Assembly (NCBI RefSeq): GCF_000735695.2
Contig: NZ_JASZ02000012.1
Coordinates: 1 to 63,541, forward strand
DNA: 63,541 nucleotides
Source: Kaistella haifensis DSM 19056
GTDB lineage: Bacteria; Bacteroidota; Bacteroidia; Flavobacteriales; Weeksellaceae
Direction of reading: 5' to 3'
Part shown: in pieces, positions 19,001 through 29,127 of the stretch
Layout of the letters: each line of letters opens with the position of its first letter
Position numbering within the stretch: position 1 is the first letter of the stretch
The notes under the pieces: model-generated
What the model was told of the DNA's origin: nothing
Databases searched by the model: none
What the model saw: only the letters and a program-made list of their open reading frames with translations
Translations under genes and position numbers: made by a program

Positions 19001-21471
19001 TTATCGGGCTGAAAGCAAATATACCTGCCATTGCCGAAGACTACCGTAAAGCCTATCCACACGCCAAAATCCTTTATCCGGGTATTGATGATTTTACGCC
19101 GAAAAAACGCCTGCGGATTTTCGGGGATATTAAAAATAATGATTGGGATTGCGTGATACTTACGCACGACCAGTTCGGAATGATACCGCAATCGCCCGAA
19201 ATACAAAAGGAAATCCTCGAAATAGAACTGGACAGCGTAGAGCGCAATCTCGATGCCCTGAAATCGCAGGGCAAGGAAGTGACAAGGGGAATGCTCGCCG
19301 GGGTAATCAAGCGGAAAGAAAATCTTGAAGTAAAGCTGAAAACGCTGCAACACGATATTGAAAACCGCAAAGATGATATTGTGGACTTTAAGATGATGGG
19401 CATAGACCATTTGTTTGTGGACGAAAGCCACCAGTTCAAAAACCTGATGTTCAACACCCGTCATACACGGGTTGCCGGACTGGGTAAGGTGGACGGCAGC
19501 CAAAAGGCACTGAACCTGCTTTTTGCCATCCGCACCATTCAGGAGCGTACCAATGCAGATATGGGCGCAACCTTTCTTTCGGGTACAACTATCAGCAATT
19601 CATTAACGGAGCTGTACCTGCTGTTCAAATACCTGCGCCCCCGTGCATTGGAAAAGCAAGGCATTCATTCTTTTGATGCGTGGGCAGCTATCTATGCAAG
19701 GAAAACGACCGATTATGAATTTTCGGTAGCTAACAATATTGTCGCTAAAGAGCGTTTCCGCTACTTTATCAAAGTGCCGGAACTGGCGCAGTTCTATTCT
19801 GAAATCACGGATTACAGGACGGCAAAGGATATTGGTATTGACCGCCCCAATAAGAACGAGGTATTGTACAACATACCACCAACGCCCGACCAAGAAGCCT
19901 TTATACAAAGCCTGATGGCTTTTGCCAAAACGGGCAATGCAACTTTGCTCGGTAGAGAACCATTATCGCAAAGGGAAGAAAAAGCAAAGATGCTCATTGC
20001 TACGGACTACGCCCGTAAGATGTCGCTCGATATGCGTATGGTAAGCGGTATCTACGACGACCATCCCGACAACAAGGCTTCGCATTGTGCGGCAAATATT
20101 GCCAAGTATTATAACCAGTTCAACGCACAGAAAGGAACGCAGTTCGTTTTCTCGGATTTGGGAACCTACAAGCCAGGCGAATGGAATGTGTACTCTGAAA
20201 TCAAACGCAAGCTCGTGGAAGACCACGGCATACCTGCGAATGAAGTAAGGTTTATTCAGGAGGCGAAAAATGACAAGCAACGTAGGGAACTTATCAACGG
20301 GATGAATGAGGGCAAAATCCGTGTGCTGTTCGGTTCTACAAGTATGCTTGGAACTGGCGTAAACGCACAGAAAAGAGCCGTTGCCGTTCATCACTTAGAT
20401 ACGCCGTGGCGACCGTCTGACCTTGCCCAACGTGATGGCAGGGCTGTAAGAAAAGGCAATGAGATTGCCAAATTCTTTGCCGATAATAAAGTGGCTGTTA
20501 TCATCTATGCCGTTGAGAAATCTTTGGATAGCTACAAGTTTAACCTGTTGTACAATAAGCAGCTTTTCATAGACCAGTTAAAGACCAACAACCTGACCAA
20601 AAGAACGATTGACGAGGGAAGTATGGATGAAAAATCAGGAATGAACTTTTCGGAATATGTGGCAATCCTGTCAGGAAATACAGACCTTTTGGATAAAGCC
20701 AAACTGGAAAAACAGATTGCCGGATTGGAAAGCGAAAAGCAGGCGTTCAACCGTTCTAAATCCAGTGCCAAATTTAAGGTACAGGATTATACGGAAATGT
20801 TGCAAAGCACTCAATCCCGTTTGAACCGGATGAGTACCGACTGGGAAAACTTACAGCAACGCCTACAAAAGCGTTCGGACGGTACAATCGAAAACCCTGT
20901 GCTGTTGGATGGCTTGCCACCTAATGCAAATCCGAAACAAATCGGTGCAAAGCTGAACGAGATTGCGGACAAAGCACTCACCGGGGGGCAATATGATGAA
21001 ATCGGTACACTGTATGGTTTTACCTTATTGGTAAAAACAGAAATGACGCAGAAAGACAGCAGCAGTCTTGTTGAAAAGTACAACCGTTTCTTTATTCAGG
21101 GCGATGGCAATATCAAGTACACATACAACAATGGTATAATGGCAAAAGACCCCGAAACTGCCACAATGAATTTTTTGAGGGCTTTGGAAAAATTGCCGGG
21201 CTTTGTGAAGCAGGAACAAGAGAAGATTGCTGAAATACAAAAAGACCTGCCTATACTTCAAGAAGTGGTTAACGGTACTTGGTCTAAGGAAAGCCGATTG
21301 AGTGAGCTTAAAACGGAACTGGCTGCCGTAGAAAGAAAGATACAGCTATCTATTACACCGGAAACCAAACAAGATGCTCTGGAGCAGGCAGAAAAGCAGA
21401 AAGAAACTCCAACGGTTCAGGAAAGCATTATACGGACAAAAGGCGTTCATTTGCCACGGGGCGTATTGTAA
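16027..21471 (+). CDS. Giant N6-methylase/SNF2-like helicase of CTnDOT-type elements
   Basis: About 1,814 residues; the ATG at 16027 is preferred over a TTG nine bases earlier. An N-terminal methyltransferase-like domain shows motif [12 protein letters not shown] (from residue 129) and motif IV as SNIPFGD where NPPF/NPPY is usual. After a low-complexity linker (about 400-520), a superfamily-2 helicase follows: EVGAGKT (965-971), DESH (1132-1135), [13 protein letters not shown] and [11 protein letters not shown] (from 1468), then coiled coils. Such proteins are a hallmark of Bacteroidota ICEs and may act in DNA processing or host-barrier evasion; this is not established. Confidence 0.88.
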   Translation: MGFSKRFHLQQNIDALRIVFKLEKEKRQATVGERLLMMRYNGFGGLKFVLNPIENEIDINHWRKTEHDLFPLTQELHQLLKENSQDDKQYRRYVDSMKSSVLTAFYTPPKVIDAISSALRDNGLHIDKFLEPSAGIGSFIQSFSENQKASVTAYEKDLLTGKILKQLYPDSNIRINGFEEIPEREQNSYDIIASNIPFGDTSVFDLSFSRSRDDAKVQAARSIHNYFFLKGADMLREGGLLAYITSQGILNSPKNEPIRRALMQDNNLVSVVRLPNNLFTEYAGTEVGSDLIILQKNTAKQNLTDREDLFCQSKPTEYNTPGNALFQDGTRIIHTDQKLDTDPYGQPALIYTHKDGVEGIAKDLKQMLSEDLGNHLNLNLYKGERNDEPMIQIPIEPKVTPPVIDPAIVQQKPQLITTPVVHQESPQELKQLSIFDLFESAGEPVMVLAPPKRTTQNKRQSSNKRRGTIGRQPDLFSSARQQPYTPLKSNGATNGKSQVNSKKQEAIGDLFSQINGNGQSDKTAIPVTDINTVPEPAPYSGELQLFHRNDCLVVDNGWVGYLQEVDKEDKKAIFHPLQLPSAQKARAEAYIAVRDSYINLYQKEAEKQTEHREERETLNLLYDAFTKKYGNLNTADNAKLIKTDSAGKEIPYLERVIGGIIHKADIFSRPVSFSTITLATDNPEEALAASLNKYGNVDLDFMSEISSLPADTLKEALHGRLFYNPLQQEYEIAERWIAGNVVEKADEVRAYLENYPDDTEAKESLTALEEARPKRIEFEELDFNLGERWIPTGIYARFASHLFDADVLVHYSESSDDFSVKCHQGNMHIWEKYAVKAESRTFDGIALLKHALVNTTPDITKKVMVGDQEVKVRDMEAIQMANTKIDEIRTAFTDWLHAQNDEFKNRLTDQYNDTFNCFVRPNYDGSHQEFPGLDRKGAGIEDLYSSQKDTVWMIKLNNGAICDHEVGAGKTLIMCTAAQEMKRLGLAHKPMIIGLKANIPAIAEDYRKAYPHAKILYPGIDDFTPKKRLRIFGDIKNNDWDCVILTHDQFGMIPQSPEIQKEILEIELDSVERNLDALKSQGKEVTRGMLAGVIKRKENLEVKLKTLQHDIENRKDDIVDFKMMGIDHLFVDESHQFKNLMFNTRHTRVAGLGKVDGSQKALNLLFAIRTIQERTNADMGATFLSGTTISNSLTELYLLFKYLRPRALEKQGIHSFDAWAAIYARKTTDYEFSVANNIVAKERFRYFIKVPELAQFYSEITDYRTAKDIGIDRPNKNEVLYNIPPTPDQEAFIQSLMAFAKTGNATLLGREPLSQREEKAKMLIATDYARKMSLDMRMVSGIYDDHPDNKASHCAANIAKYYNQFNAQKGTQFVFSDLGTYKPGEWNVYSEIKRKLVEDHGIPANEVRFIQEAKNDKQRRELINGMNEGKIRVLFGSTSMLGTGVNAQKRAVAVHHLDTPWRPSDLAQRDGRAVRKGNEIAKFFADNKVAVIIYAVEKSLDSYKFNLLYNKQLFIDQLKTNNLTKRTIDEGSMDEKSGMNFSEYVAILSGNTDLLDKAKLEKQIAGLESEKQAFNRSKSSAKFKVQDYTEMLQSTQSRLNRMSTDWENLQQRLQKRSDGTIENPVLLDGLPPNANPKQIGAKLNEIADKALTGGQYDEIGTLYGFTLLVKTEMTQKDSSSLVEKYNRFFIQGDGNIKYTYNNGIMAKDPETATMNFLRALEKLPGFVKQEQEKIAEIQKDLPILQEVVNGTWSKESRLSELKTELAAVERKIQLSITPETKQDALEQAEKQKETPTVQESIIRTKGVHLPRGVL

Positions 21472-21478
21472 GGGTTGT

Positions 21479-22300
21479 TTACTTTTCGTCCTGCTCGTCC
21501 ATTTTCTTTATCAGTGCTTCACACAGATTGTCAAGGAATTTTGTACGGTTTATTTTGCGGGCTTTCAGTTCCATAAACGTGTGGTAAAAGTCGCCTAATT
21601 CAATATTAAAGGCATCTTCAAAAGTTTTGGCAATCAATTTTATGTCTGTATTCCCATTGTTAAATACACCGTGGGAGTACAGTGCATAAATGAGTTCCGT
21701 GAGTGCAGTTTTACTTGCTGTCCATTTCAACGAATTGTCTGAAACCTTTTTCTGATTGATATTATTTAACCTGTCTTCCAAATAAACTTGTATCAGGTCA
21801 TTGGCAATAATCTTGGCAACCTTATAATCGTGTGAAGTAGAAAAACGATGGTCTGCTTCAAAATAAAATGTGTCTAACCACAGCCTTATATCGTGCATGC
21901 CACGCACAAAGAATTTTTCGTCAACGAAAGAATTATTGCTGCGGTAATACTTGTAAAAATCAAGGTTGTTTTCAAAGAACCTTTTTAGCTTTTTCAGTTC
22001 TTTGGTAAAATATTTCTTGGTACGCTTGTTCCCGTAGGGTCTTCTTGTTTCGATTTTATAGATGGCATTGTAGTAGATGAGCTTTGAAACAATAACAGGT
22101 TTCTGATACTTGAAAAAATGGATTTCTTCTTCCATATTCTTAAAGTCATTTTTCAGTACAAAGTCCTTTAAGTCGGCAAGGCTTTGTATGATATGGTGTA
22201 TAACGGCTTCAATTCTTTTTATGGGGCAGTCGGTTTCAATCTCCAGTTCCTGGATTGCAGTTTCCAATTTAAGATATGTTTCATTGTAAAATTTATCCAT
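21479..22300 (-). CDS. RteC-family protein (copy 2)
   Basis: 273 residues from MDKFYNE; a start three codons earlier is possible, but this one matches the other copy. The RteC core is clear (FFKYQKPVIVSKLIYYNAIYKIETRRPYG, DFYKYYRSNNSF, ALTELIYALYSHG). It is nearly identical to the gene at 34536-35360 over the last 210 residues but clearly different in the first 60, a mosaic pattern. It converges with the helicase gene (seven-base gap) and marks the left edge of the copper island. Likely a DNA-binding regulator; the target is unknown. Confidence 0.82.
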   Translation of the reverse strand: MDKFYNETYLKLETAIQELEIETDCPIKRIEAVIHHIIQSLADLKDFVLKNDFKNMEEEIHFFKYQKPVIVSKLIYYNAIYKIETRRPYGNKRTKKYFTKELKKLKRFFENNLDFYKYYRSNNSFVDEKFFVRGMHDIRLWLDTFYFEADHRFSTSHDYKVAKIIANDLIQVYLEDRLNNINQKKVSDNSLKWTASKTALTELIYALYSHGVFNNGNTDIKLIAKTFEDAFNIELGDFYHTFMELKARKINRTKFLDNLCEALIKKMDEQDEK

Positions 22301-22341
22301 TCGCTTCATTTTGATGTAATATATTATTGGTTAATACAGAA

Positions 22342-22549
22342 AAGCTAACACTGTTCGTATTAGCTTATGATGCAATTACTGCTTAAAAAAATTCAACCTC
22401 TACCGTATTGATGATGGAACGATAGATAGATTTTTGTTGCATACTTTAAAGGGTTGTAGTATGATGCAGGTTAGTCTTTGCGAATTACACCTGCATCACC
22501 TCCTTTTTTTTACCGATATTTTTTTACGGTTATGCAGTTTACAACCCTT
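22342..22549. repeat. Nested inverted repeats between RteC copy 2 and the copper operon
   Basis: In the 261-base gap three exact inverted repeats occur: AAGCTAA/TTAGCTT (22342-22366); TGATGCAGGT/ACCTGCATCA (22462-22498, 17-base loop); and outside that pair AAGGGTTGTA/TACAACCCTT (22449-22458 and 22540-22549). The inner hairpin is followed by CCTCC and eight Ts. The nested layout could be a compound terminator, a regulatory RNA or the scar of a small mobile element. Confidence 0.45.
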
Positions 22550-22561
22550 AGTTATTTAATT

Positions 22562-24835
22562 TTAATAAGTCAATGCCAGCCCCACACCAAAGCCCATATC
22601 GCTATCATAGTGGGTACGTATCCCTATATTCTTATTAATGATATACCTAAGTTCTCCCATATACTCTAAGTCGGTATTCACCATAAAACCACCTCTTAGT
22701 CTTTTTGAAATTGGTATATCTTCACGCATTAACTGCAATCTCACAATTCCATCATGATATACTTCTGCCTGAAAATTGACCAGCATCGGCAGCGTATAGA
22801 TAAATCCTAAGCTAAACTGTCTGCGGGTGTCTTTCTCATTTCTTTGCCCAAACAAATTCTTTTCGTGCTCATCAATACCGAGTCTGCGGTAACGCCAGTC
22901 AAAACCTATGAATGGCATAAACCATTGCATTCTGCCCAAATACCTACCTAAATGTGTTTCTACCTCGTAGCCGTGCATATCATTGTAACCTAAACGCCAT
23001 TCTGTTCCTAATTGGTAGCGTGCATTCATTAGCATAGCTTCTCCATCATTACCATTGGTTGCAAAATCGTTTTGTGCCATAAAATGAGGCATATTACTTT
23101 CTCTTTGCAATTCTTTATAGGCTTTTGCCTTATCGGGTAGATAGGGGTTATTGTAGTCTCCAACTTCAAAGACCCTGTTCATTCCCGCCATCATGTGATA
23201 TAATATATGGCAATGAAAGAACCAATCACCTTCCTCATTTGCTAAAAACTCAATGGTATCTGTTTCCATAGGCATGATATCCAACACATTTTTAAGCGGC
23301 GATTTTTCGCCTTTTCCGTTTATCACCCTGAAATCAAATCCGTGAAGATGCATTGGATGCCGCATCATTGAATTATTATAAATGGTAATCCGTAGAATTT
23401 CTCCTTTTTTTACAGGTATTTTGTCAGTTTCCGAAAGTATTTTATTATCCATGCTCCATACATAGCGGTTCATGTTGCCAGTAAGTGTGAATTTCAACTC
23501 TTTTACAGGCGCATCATTTGGAAGAGAGGTGTTATAAGGTGATTGCAACATAGCATAATTTAATGTTTTGATGTCTCCCAAGGCATTAGCGTTGTAACGG
23601 TTAGCGTCGTTATCCATATCCATACCCTCATGCTTACTGTGGTCTGCTTTTTTTGTTGCATCTCCGGTAATTTCGGGATACATCACTACATTCATGTCCA
23701 TTTGGTTAAGGCTCATCTTCATGCCCATATCGTTCAAATCGCCATTCATTTTCATCATATCGTTCATCATCTTCATCCCCTCGAAATACTTCAATCGTGG
23801 GAGTGGAGAAATAAGCTGTTTGACCCCATCACCTATAAAGTAACTCGCAGATTGTGTCCTGTCTTCGGTTGTTGCTAAGAACTCGTAAGCCAAACCATCT
23901 TGAGGGATAGTCACTACAATATCGTAAGTTTCAGAAACGGCAATGATTAACCTGTCCACCTCTACAGGCTCAACATCATTCCCATCATTAGCTACTACTG
24001 TAATTTTTCCTCCAGCATACCGTAGCCAGAAATATGAAGACGCCCCTCCATTGGAAACACGCAATCTGACTTTGTCGCCTGCTTTTAGCTTTTTACCATC
24101 AATTGTTTTCAAATCGGTGCTATGGCTACCATTTATTAGGATTTTATCATAGTAAACGTCACTGACATCCATCGCCAGCATCCGCTTCCACTCGTTTTTT
24201 ACCTTTACCCCTAATTTTCCCTCCTTAATAGCTTCAACATATGATTGTGTTGCGCCTTTCTTAATGGCCGCCCAATCATTTGCATTGTGTAGCATACGGT
24301 TGATATTATCGGGGTTAAGATTTGTCCACTCACTTAATATAATTGGAACGGTCGGCAAATCATCAATTCCTTTTCTGAATGTCTTATCATCGCTTCTTTT
24401 CTTCATGATAAAACTACCGTACATGCCTATCTGCTCCTGCAAGCCTGAGTGCGAATGATACCAGTGCGTGCCATGCTGGATAATCGGAAAACGGTAGGTG
24501 TAGGTTGTACCCGGTGCGATGGGTTTTTGTGTAAGCCAGGGCACACCGTCTTCTTTATTGGGCAGGAACACACCATGCCAGTGCAGTGATGTGCTTTCTT
24601 TCAATTGGTTGTGCACCACTATTTCGGCAGTGTCGCCCTCGGTAAAGGTAAGGGTGGGCATGGGGATTTGCCCGTTTACGGCAATTGCCCTTTTTTGCTT
24701 ACCTGCATAGTTGACAAGCGTATCTTTTACATACAGCTCGTAATGCACCACTCTCTGTGCAAACAGCGTTTGCGTGCAAAGCAGTATCAGCACTGTTTGC
24801 AAAATTCTTATAGGTATTTTATTATATCTGTTCAT
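22562..24835 (-). CDS. CopA-type multicopper oxidase fused to a CopB-like tail
   Basis: 757 residues with a signal peptide (MNRYNKIPIRILQTVLILLC... FAQ). All copper-site motifs are present: HWHG, HWYHSHSG, HPMHLHGFDF and FHCHILYHMMAGM, the last two near residues 495 and 545. A Met/Asp/His-rich segment (about 350-410, MMNDMMKMNGDLNDMGMKMS) is typical of copper-tolerance oxidases. Family oxidases are usually about 600 residues; the extra 160 at the C-terminus (LGTEWRLGYNDMHGYEVETH, then LRYIINKNIGIRTHYDSDMG) resemble the outer-membrane barrel protein CopB. It probably oxidises Cu(I) in the periplasm. Last gene of the copper operon. Confidence 0.9.
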   Translation of the reverse strand: MNRYNKIPIRILQTVLILLCTQTLFAQRVVHYELYVKDTLVNYAGKQKRAIAVNGQIPMPTLTFTEGDTAEIVVHNQLKESTSLHWHGVFLPNKEDGVPWLTQKPIAPGTTYTYRFPIIQHGTHWYHSHSGLQEQIGMYGSFIMKKRSDDKTFRKGIDDLPTVPIILSEWTNLNPDNINRMLHNANDWAAIKKGATQSYVEAIKEGKLGVKVKNEWKRMLAMDVSDVYYDKILINGSHSTDLKTIDGKKLKAGDKVRLRVSNGGASSYFWLRYAGGKITVVANDGNDVEPVEVDRLIIAVSETYDIVVTIPQDGLAYEFLATTEDRTQSASYFIGDGVKQLISPLPRLKYFEGMKMMNDMMKMNGDLNDMGMKMSLNQMDMNVVMYPEITGDATKKADHSKHEGMDMDNDANRYNANALGDIKTLNYAMLQSPYNTSLPNDAPVKELKFTLTGNMNRYVWSMDNKILSETDKIPVKKGEILRITIYNNSMMRHPMHLHGFDFRVINGKGEKSPLKNVLDIMPMETDTIEFLANEEGDWFFHCHILYHMMAGMNRVFEVGDYNNPYLPDKAKAYKELQRESNMPHFMAQNDFATNGNDGEAMLMNARYQLGTEWRLGYNDMHGYEVETHLGRYLGRMQWFMPFIGFDWRYRRLGIDEHEKNLFGQRNEKDTRRQFSLGFIYTLPMLVNFQAEVYHDGIVRLQLMREDIPISKRLRGGFMVNTDLEYMGELRYIINKNIGIRTHYDSDMGFGVGLALTY

Positions 24836-24848
24836 GATTTGAAAAATT

Positions 24849-25304
24849 TTATTTAATGCTGTCTTCCATTGTCCTAAACCACGCTATCAAAACCTGCTTA
24901 TCCTCCGGTGACAATACTGCATTGCGATGAATTAGTGTGTATGATGACAACGGCATTTCCCCGTCCTTAACCTGCCCGGCCATAGCCCTGAACTTGTTTC
25001 GCTGCCTGCGGACAGAATAGTCGCCAAATTCGCTAAAGTTGAGTTCCTCTTTCCCCTTTTTTATATGCTCTGCCATGTACCATGCGCCGGGCTGGATACG
25101 GCTGTACCACGGATAATGGGTATTGTTGCTATGGCAGTCATAACAGGACTGAACAAGGATAGCCTTTACATTTTGGGGTACGGCGTACACTCTTTCGATA
25201 TGGGTGGCTGGCACTTCAACCGCCTGGTTCCGTAAGGGCTGAAAGAACTGTATGGCAATCAGGACGACAGCCAGCCCCAATATGATTTTCTTCTTTATGG
25301 TCAT
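24849..25304 (-). CDS. Haem-binding-domain protein (periplasmic, CxxCH)
   Basis: 151 residues. An N-terminal hydrophobic anchor (IILGLAVVLIAIQFF) is followed by QSCYDCHSNNTHYPWYSRIQP, where CYDCH is a c-type haem site, and by the family ending GEMPLSSYTLIHRNAVLSPEDKQVLIAWF. Such small haem-binding proteins often accompany metal and redox genes in Bacteroidota. Probably an electron carrier near the multicopper oxidase, which starts 13 bases downstream. Confidence 0.82.
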   Translation of the reverse strand: MTIKKKIILGLAVVLIAIQFFQPLRNQAVEVPATHIERVYAVPQNVKAILVQSCYDCHSNNTHYPWYSRIQPGAWYMAEHIKKGKEELNFSEFGDYSVRRQRNKFRAMAGQVKDGEMPLSSYTLIHRNAVLSPEDKQVLIAWFRTMEDSIK

Positions 25305-25336
25305 AATTATTTTATTGTGGCTTCATCTTTTTGTGT

Positions 25337-25756
25337 CTACTGTTTTTTCACATACTTGGCATAATTCTCCTTGTTTTCAAAATAAGAAACTTCACCGTTA
25401 TTTCCTGTCACAGCAATCACCGCATTAGCTTTGTCTACCTGCTTATGGGAATAGGGGTCTATCGCCATCCGCACGGTCGCATCTTTTGGAATACGTTCCT
25501 TACACATTTCGCAACATCCGTAATAGGTTTTACCATCAAATTTTACTTCAAACTGCTTTTTGCCCATATAGGCATCATTTACCATGCAGACTTCATCCAA
25601 TGGCACCAATTCGCCTATTTGGACATCATGTTCGTGGCTTGCCGGAGTTGCCTGCGAATGATGCTGTGCCGCTTCATCCTTATTTGACCCTGTCTGCCCG
25701 CAAGCGGTGAATAGCAGAGTTAAAGAGGAAATAAAGCAAATTATTATTTTGCTCAT
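25337..25756 (-). CDS. Lipoprotein with a TRASH/YHS-like metal-binding domain
   Basis: 139 residues from MSKIIICF; a longer start overlaps the preceding gene and spoils the signal peptide. The lipobox is LLFTAC. The mature part has a His-rich stretch (HHSQATPASHEHD), then MVNDAYMGKKQFEVKFDGKTYYGCCEMCKERI, a CCxxC cluster of the YHS/TRASH type that binds soft metals such as copper. Likely a periplasmic or outer-membrane copper-binding protein of the operon. Confidence 0.78.
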   Translation of the reverse strand: MSKIIICFISSLTLLFTACGQTGSNKDEAAQHHSQATPASHEHDVQIGELVPLDEVCMVNDAYMGKKQFEVKFDGKTYYGCCEMCKERIPKDATVRMAIDPYSHKQVDKANAVIAVTGNNGEVSYFENKENYAKYVKKQ

Positions 25757-25781
25757 GTTAAAACTATTTTTTGAAATTTTA

Positions 25782-26306
25782 TTATTTACTTTCTTCAAAC
25801 TCTTTCAGCTTGCGCTTCATCAATTCAATTTCTTCCGCTTGGGTTTCAAGTATGTTTTTTTGCAACTGTATCAGTTCCGGGTCGGTCAGCTTTGCCTTTT
25901 CGGACATCAATATTGCTGCTGCGTGATGGGGTATCATACCTTTTACAAATTGTTTGTCCCCCACATTGATTTGCTCCCTTATACCAAACCATGAAAAGAT
26001 GCCAACGGCGACTGAAAATATGGCTATCATCCAGTTCATTTTCCTGTTAGCGTACATCACTTTCATTACCACTAATTCGATAAGCAACATTGCCGAAGTC
26101 ATCAGCAGGGTCATATACAAATTGTTGATATTGGGTATAAGGTTGCGCAACCCGTCTATCATAGCGTACATAATAAAATACATTGCACCGAACATTACGA
26201 CAGCCATAATCGCAAAGCGTTTGTACATGGCTGAAACATGGCTTGAATTGTGCGCACCATGCCCTGAAGCATGACCTGTATGGTGGTTGTTCTGCATATT
26301 ATCCAT
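25782..26306 (-). CDS. DUF305-family membrane protein
   Basis: 174 residues. A His-rich N-terminus (HHTGHASGHGAHNSSH) precedes three hydrophobic helices (about 32-120) and the DUF305 signature DKQFVKGMIPHHAAAILMSEKA, whose paired histidines and methionine suit copper. The last 35 residues are a charged helix. DUF305 proteins are frequent in copper-resistance clusters; the molecular role is not firmly known. Ten bases separate it from the DUF3347 gene upstream. Confidence 0.85.
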   Translation of the reverse strand: MDNMQNNHHTGHASGHGAHNSSHVSAMYKRFAIMAVVMFGAMYFIMYAMIDGLRNLIPNINNLYMTLLMTSAMLLIELVVMKVMYANRKMNWMIAIFSVAVGIFSWFGIREQINVGDKQFVKGMIPHHAAAILMSEKAKLTDPELIQLQKNILETQAEEIELMKRKLKEFEESK

Positions 26307-26316
26307 AACCCTAAAT

Positions 26317-26982
26317 TTATTTACCGTTAATTGTTTGCTGTACCTTACCGCAGCTAATCATTTTTGAACCGTAGTAAGGATTTTTGATTTCTTTGTTTTC
26401 GCTGAACCAAACAGCTCCTTTCCCGTCATTGAACATCGGGCAATGGTCTTGATACAATGTTTGTGATGTGCCGAACAAACTAACCAGGTCTTTCAAATCT
26501 TCGCTAAGCGACGCTAAATGTTCTCTTTGGTGGTCTATCTTCCCAGCATTTTCGCCAATGTGCTCGGCATTTTCTTTTGCACTTTCAAAAATTTCCATAA
26601 ACTCTTTATGCTTATCGGCTGGAATAGTTTTCATATCCACCTTATTCAAAGTACCCAACAGCTTTTTTCCTGCATTGGCGGCAGCTTTGTCATTATCTGA
26701 AGCAAGTGCGTTCTTTAATGATAGATAATCGGTAACTATGGGCGCAATAGAAAAGTTTTTTGCTTCTTCTTTTCCTGTTGCTTTTGCTTCCTGACCGCTC
26801 GGAGTTTCACTCACAACGGGCGCAGCTACCGTATCATCCTCTTTTGGTTGGGAAGCTGACTGTTCTTGTGATACAACAGCAGTATCACTTGAAGACTGCT
26901 CGTTTTTGTTGGATGCCTGATTGCATGATACTGTTACAAATGCCATGATAACAGCAATGATTGATAATGTTAGATTTTTCAT
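26317..26982 (-). CDS. DUF3347 lipoprotein
   Basis: 221 residues. Lipobox VTVSC, then a Ser/Glu-rich linker (25-75), then the DUF3347 helical domain ending in YQDHCPMFNDGKGAVWFSENKEIKNPYYG and MISCGK. The conserved CPM...PYYG...CG set matches copper-binding family members, including the C-terminal domain of CusB-like adaptors. It is a paralogue of the second half of the gene at 29448-30323. Likely a periplasmic copper buffer. Confidence 0.82.
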   Translation of the reverse strand: MKNLTLSIIAVIMAFVTVSCNQASNKNEQSSSDTAVVSQEQSASQPKEDDTVAAPVVSETPSGQEAKATGKEEAKNFSIAPIVTDYLSLKNALASDNDKAAANAGKKLLGTLNKVDMKTIPADKHKEFMEIFESAKENAEHIGENAGKIDHQREHLASLSEDLKDLVSLFGTSQTLYQDHCPMFNDGKGAVWFSENKEIKNPYYGSKMISCGKVQQTINGK

Positions 26983-26988
26983 TTTTAT

Positions 26989-29109
26989 TTATTTTTTGAT
27001 TTTTAAAAAACTTGCGTTAATAGCCACTACAATGGCGCTTACACTCATCAGCACAGCACCCATAGCGGGACTTAAAACAAAATTCGGATAGAGTACGCCT
27101 GCCGCAAGCGGTATTGCCACCACGTTGTAGCCAACCGCCCATATCAGGTTCTGTACCATCTTTTTGTAGGTAAGTTTGCCGAAGTCAATCAGTTTGACCA
27201 CATCCCTCGGGTCGCTGTCTACCAATATGATATCCGCTGTTTCGGCAGCCACGTCCGTACCGGAACCCACGGCAATGCCCACATCTGCCTGTGCCAGTGC
27301 AGGTGCATCATTTACACCATCACCAGTCATTGCTACGATTTCGCCTTTTGCCTGAAACTCCTTTACTTTCTCCTGCTTGTTGTGCGGAAGCACATTAGCC
27401 AAATACCCGTCCATACCCAATTTTCCGGCTACGGCAGCAGCAATCCTGTCGTTGTCCCCGGTGAGCAGAAAGGACTTGATGCCCATTTTTTTGAGTTCCT
27501 CAATCGCCTGTGCCGAACCCTCCCGGATGCTGTCTGCCAAAGTAATGATGCCGATTACCCGGTCATCAATGAGGACAAAGTTGACCGTTTCGGCCTCTTG
27601 ATTGATTTCGTTTGGAATTTCAGGCAGGGAAAGGTGGTTTTCGGTGAAATAATTCGGGCCGCCAGCTACGACATTTTTCCCGTTCACAACACCTTTAACA
27701 CCTATGCCCTGCATATAGCTGAAGTTTTCAGACTTCCATAAGGCAAGGCTCTTTTCTTTCAATGTAGCCATAATGCCTTTGGCGATATGGTGTTCCGAAT
27801 TTTGCTGTACTGCGGCAGCATACTGGATAACCTCATCGGCATTATATTCGTCTGTTAACGGTATAACCTTTTCTACGGCATGGGAACCTTTGGTGAGCGT
27901 TCCGGTCTTATCAAAAATGACAGTGGAAAGTTTTCGGGTGGTTTCAAATGCTGTGCGGTTGCGGATGAGCAGACCATTGGTCGCCGATAGCGTTGTGGAA
28001 ATGGCGACCACCAACGGGATAGCCACGCCCAATGCGTGCGGGCAGGCCGTTACCATTACCGTCACCATTCTTTCAAGCGCAAAGGCAATATCTCCACTGC
28101 TTGCATACCAATAGGCAAATGTGCCTATGCCCACGGCAATGGCAATAAAGGTGAGCCATTTGGCAACTTTGTCCGCAAGGTTTTGCGTATTGGACTTAGT
28201 AGCTTGTGCCTCCTGCACAAGATTGATAACCCTGTTCAGGTAGCTGTCTTTTCCAACGGCTGTTACCTTAACTTTCAGCGCACCATCACCATTGATAGAG
28301 CCTGCGATGACCTTTCCGTCCTTTTCCTTTTTTACGGGAACACTTTCTCCGGTAAGCATACTCTCGTTGATATATGAAAGCCCATCCAGAACCAATCCGT
28401 CGGCTGGAATTTTTTCACCCGGTTTTATGATAGCCGTTTCACCGCTTTGCAGGTCTTCTAGCTTTATCTTTACAGCTTCTCCGCCTCGTTCCACGGTAAC
28501 ATCGTTGGGCAGTAACGCTACCAATGACTGTAATGCCCGTGAAGCAGCCATTTGGGAACGCATTTCCAGCCAATGCCCTAACAGCATGATGTCAATTAGG
28601 GTTGCCAGTTCCCAAAAGAAATCCATGCCCTGCAAGCCAAATACAACGGCTACGGAATAGACATAGGCTACGGATATGGCGATAGCAACAAGTGTCATCA
28701 TCCCTATGGCTTTGGCTTTCACCTCGCCAATCATTCCCTTTAGGAATGGTAAGCCTCCATAGCAATAAATCACCGTACCCAATGCCAGCAACACATATTT
28801 ATCGCCATTGAAAGCAAGCGAGAAACCTAACCATTGCTGTATCATGTGCGACAGGAGCAGTATAGGGATTGTAATGACAAGGCTTATCCAAAAACGAGTG
28901 AGGAAATCACCTGTATGATGTCCCTCATGTTTATTAAAGTTTTCGTCAGCATGGCCATGTTGAGAATGCCCGGAATGCCCATGTCCTGATTTTTGTACAT
29001 GAGAAACTGAGCTACCGCCAACGGGAACCAGTGCCATGCCACAAAGCGGGCATTTGCCTGGTTCGTCTTTTAGCACCTGCGGGTGCATGGGACACGTGTA
29101 TTTTTTCAT
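26989..29109 (-). CDS. copB: CopB-class (CPH) copper P-type ATPase
   Basis: 706 residues. The start is a heavy-metal-binding domain (YTCPMHPQV, then CPLCGMALVP, residues 4-29) and a His-rich segment (HGHSGHSQHGH). Eight membrane segments carry the ion-site motif CPH (356-358) rather than CPC, which assigns it to the P1B-3/CopB class transporting Cu(II) or Ag(I). Phosphorylation site DKTGTLT starts at D400; TGES, the HP motif (EHHIAKG) and GDGVNDAPALAQADVG are all intact. It pumps copper out of the cytosol and is central to the operon. Confidence 0.93.
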   Translation of the reverse strand: MKKYTCPMHPQVLKDEPGKCPLCGMALVPVGGSSVSHVQKSGHGHSGHSQHGHADENFNKHEGHHTGDFLTRFWISLVITIPILLLSHMIQQWLGFSLAFNGDKYVLLALGTVIYCYGGLPFLKGMIGEVKAKAIGMMTLVAIAISVAYVYSVAVVFGLQGMDFFWELATLIDIMLLGHWLEMRSQMAASRALQSLVALLPNDVTVERGGEAVKIKLEDLQSGETAIIKPGEKIPADGLVLDGLSYINESMLTGESVPVKKEKDGKVIAGSINGDGALKVKVTAVGKDSYLNRVINLVQEAQATKSNTQNLADKVAKWLTFIAIAVGIGTFAYWYASSGDIAFALERMVTVMVTACPHALGVAIPLVVAISTTLSATNGLLIRNRTAFETTRKLSTVIFDKTGTLTKGSHAVEKVIPLTDEYNADEVIQYAAAVQQNSEHHIAKGIMATLKEKSLALWKSENFSYMQGIGVKGVVNGKNVVAGGPNYFTENHLSLPEIPNEINQEAETVNFVLIDDRVIGIITLADSIREGSAQAIEELKKMGIKSFLLTGDNDRIAAAVAGKLGMDGYLANVLPHNKQEKVKEFQAKGEIVAMTGDGVNDAPALAQADVGIAVGSGTDVAAETADIILVDSDPRDVVKLIDFGKLTYKKMVQNLIWAVGYNVVAIPLAAGVLYPNFVLSPAMGAVLMSVSAIVVAINASFLKIKK

Positions 29110-29127
29110 AATAAGGGGTTTTAAAAG

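Noticed and set aside
18982..20394. Antisense frames of 101-173 codons across the giant helicase gene
   Set aside because: The sense gene carries canonical helicase motifs here; antisense frames are by-products of its codon usage.
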